The notes under the pieces: generated by a model
The model's database searches: none
What the model was told of the DNA's origin: nothing
What the model saw: the letters and a program-made list of their open reading frames with translations, nothing else
NCBI GenBank assembly: GCA_958445555.1
Contig: CAUCSW010000053.1
Coordinates: 1 to 5,757, forward strand
Length of the DNA: 5,757 nt
Source of the DNA: an uncultured Clostridia bacterium
GTDB taxonomy: Bacteria > Bacillota > Clostridia > Oscillospirales > Acutalibacteraceae
Direction: 5' to 3'
Part shown: one piece after another, positions 4,758-5,757 of the stretch
How positions within the stretch are numbered: the stretch's first letter is position 1
Layout: each line of letters opens with the position of its first letter
Program-made: the position numbers and the translations under genes

Positions 4758-4921
4758 ACGCGTTAAAAAGAGGTGCGATACGGCGGAAAGTACCGATGTT
4801 TCGGTGCAATGTACACTGCACGATTCGCGAGTGATCATAGTGTAGTCATGGTGTGATCATATTTCCGCATTCGCGGTCTTTTGTGTTTACGGTATTCAGT
4901 AATAACGGGAGGTGAACGGTA
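4758..4921 (+). promoter_or_regulatory. mreB-mreC spacer with palindrome and 11-bp tandem repeats
   Basis: No gene is present. In order it has a small stem ACCGA/TCGGT (4792-4796 with 4801-4805); an 18-bp near-perfect palindrome, GTGCAATGTACACTGCAC (4804-4821, eight of nine base pairs, centre TGTACA); and three 11-bp units in tandem (4829-4839, 4840-4850, 4851-4861; outer units GAGTGATCATA and GTGTGATCATA, middle GTGTAGTCATG). A short stem CCGC/GCGG (4865-4868 with 4873-4876) then runs into TCTTTTGTGTTT, a weak terminator or attenuator candidate. The palindrome and the helically phased repeats look like protein-binding sites. I found no convincing -35/-10 pair for mreC, so it may depend on the mreB promoter. 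Confidence 0.55.
4907..4914 (+). promoter_or_regulatory. Ribosome binding site that fixes the mreC start at TTG 4922
   Basis: GGGAGGTG (4907-4914) is a near-perfect Shine-Dalgarno sequence 7 bases before TTG 4922-4924. No ATG or GTG in the same frame lies at a workable distance. Confidence 0.85.
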
Positions 4922-5757
4922 TTGAGATTCTTTTTCCGCAGTAAAAAATTCAAAATATTGGCGGCGGTCCTTGCCGCGGTTACGGCGCTTGCCGTGATAC
5001 TGTTTGTCGTCGGCGAAACGGCAATGCCCGGCGGCAGCATAATCGATACCGTTGCGGCTCCGTTCAGGGCAGCCGTGAATTGGGTGACGGACGGCGTGAA
5101 GAATATCGGGAAATCCCTGAGCGACCGATCCGCGCTGGAAGAAGAAAACGAAAAACTTCGTAACGAAAACAGGGATCTCACTTCGGATATGCTTGATTAT
5201 CAGCAGATAAAGGCGGAAAACGAAGAGTATAAGAAATACCTTGAAATAAAGGAACGCAATAAAGACTTTATGTTTGAGCCCGCCACCGTGATCATGAGGG
5301 ATACTTCGGATCCTTACGGCGGCTTTACCGTGAATCGCGGCTCGGTGGACGGCATTGCGGTAAAAGACCCCGTTATAACCGAAAACGGGCTTGTCGGATA
5401 TGTCACGGAAGTAGGACTCTCATATGCGAAGGTCACAACCGTGCTCGACAGTTCGATAGCGGTCGCGGCAATAGACAGAAGAACCTCCGATATAGGCGTC
5501 GCGGGCGGCTCGCTGGAGCTTGCGTCAAACGGAAGACTTAAATTCTATAATGTCAAAAGGACCGCGCTTGTGGCGGTCGGAGACTATGTCGTTTCCTCGG
5601 GCGGCGGAGTGTTCCCCGAAGGCTTGCTGATAGGAAGAATAACGGGCGTTTTCTCCGATAATATATCGACTGGCCTGTATGCCGAGGTGGAGCCCGCGGT
5701 CGATGTGTCATCACTTGAGAGTGTTATGGTGATAACATATTTTTCCGGTCAGGGAAT
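4922..5757 (+). CDS. mreC: Rod shape-determining protein MreC (3' end outside window)
   Basis: MreC is a membrane-anchored periplasm/wall-side protein that links MreB to MreD, RodA and the elongation penicillin-binding proteins. The 278 visible residues give the standard plan: a basic cytoplasmic N-terminus (RFFFRSKKFK), one membrane segment at about 12-31, a linker, a Glu/Lys/Asn-rich coiled coil at about 68-113 that drives dimer formation, and the two beta-domain C-terminal region. The latter includes ATVIMRDTSDPYGGFTVNRG (121-140), ENGLVGYVTEV (154-164), the D176 S177 S178 region, GDYVVSSGGGVFPEGLLIGR (220-239) and the final VEPAVDVSSLESVMVI strand (256-271). Families run about 270-300 residues, so only a short tail is missing. 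The start is TTG, set by GGGAGGTG. It lies 164 bases behind mreB and mreD is expected next, outside the window. Confidence 0.93.
   Translation, partial: MRFFFRSKKFKILAAVLAAVTALAVILFVVGETAMPGGSIIDTVAAPFRAAVNWVTDGVKNIGKSLSDRSALEEENEKLRNENRDLTSDMLDYQQIKAENEEYKKYLEIKERNKDFMFEPATVIMRDTSDPYGGFTVNRGSVDGIAVKDPVITENGLVGYVTEVGLSYAKVTTVLDSSIAVAAIDRRTSDIGVAGGSLELASNGRLKFYNVKRTALVAVGDYVVSSGGGVFPEGLLIGRITGVFSDNISTGLYAEVEPAVDVSSLESVMVITYFSGQG

Overview
The window looks like chromosomal DNA of a Gram-positive Bacillota, most likely class Clostridia. The reasons are the strong AGGAGG-type ribosome binding sites, TTG start codons, an mreB-mreC pair, an IS200-group transposase of a type common in Firmicutes, and a glycosyltransferase/PlsC-like pair. 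The genus cannot be fixed from the sequence alone. All supported genes are on the + strand.

Layout: (1) 1-177 is the 3' end of a probable glycosyltransferase. It overlaps by ATGA a complete 1-acylglycerol-3-phosphate acyltransferase-like gene (174-947), so the two are probably co-translated and may serve glycolipid or phospholipid synthesis. (2) 948-1127 is a spacer with a large imperfect palindrome (975-1023) and a good Rho-independent terminator (1066-1114). (3) About 1128-1845 is an AT-rich IS200-group insertion sequence. It carries an intact-looking tnpA (1259-1711), related subterminal hairpins at both ends, a hairpin that buries the tnpA ribosome binding site, and complementary segments on either side of the gene. 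(4) 1846-2105 is a structured, gene-free leader. (5) 2106-3347 is enolase (eno) with all catalytic residues. (6) 3348-3631 is a GC-rich, hairpin-dense spacer holding further copies of the two repeat types seen in the first spacer. (7) A near-consensus sigma-A-type promoter (3632-3660) drives mreB (TTG start at 3738, to 4757). A 164-base spacer with a palindrome and three 11-bp tandem repeats follows, then mreC (TTG start at 4922), which is cut by the window end close to its natural C-terminus.

How the genes work together: MreB (actin-like filament) and MreC (membrane-anchored scaffold) belong to the rod-shape elongation complex that guides cell-wall synthesis. The glycosyltransferase and acyltransferase probably act on the membrane or envelope. 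Enolase is glycolytic housekeeping. The transposon sits between the lipid genes and eno, immediately behind the terminator of the acyltransferase gene.

The most unusual material is non-coding: two families of intergenic hairpins that recur in both spacers with conserved loops, conserved mismatches or compensatory changes; the two-part RNA architecture around tnpA; and the repeat/palindrome block between mreB and mreC. I found no CRISPR array, tRNA, rRNA or recognisable defence system.
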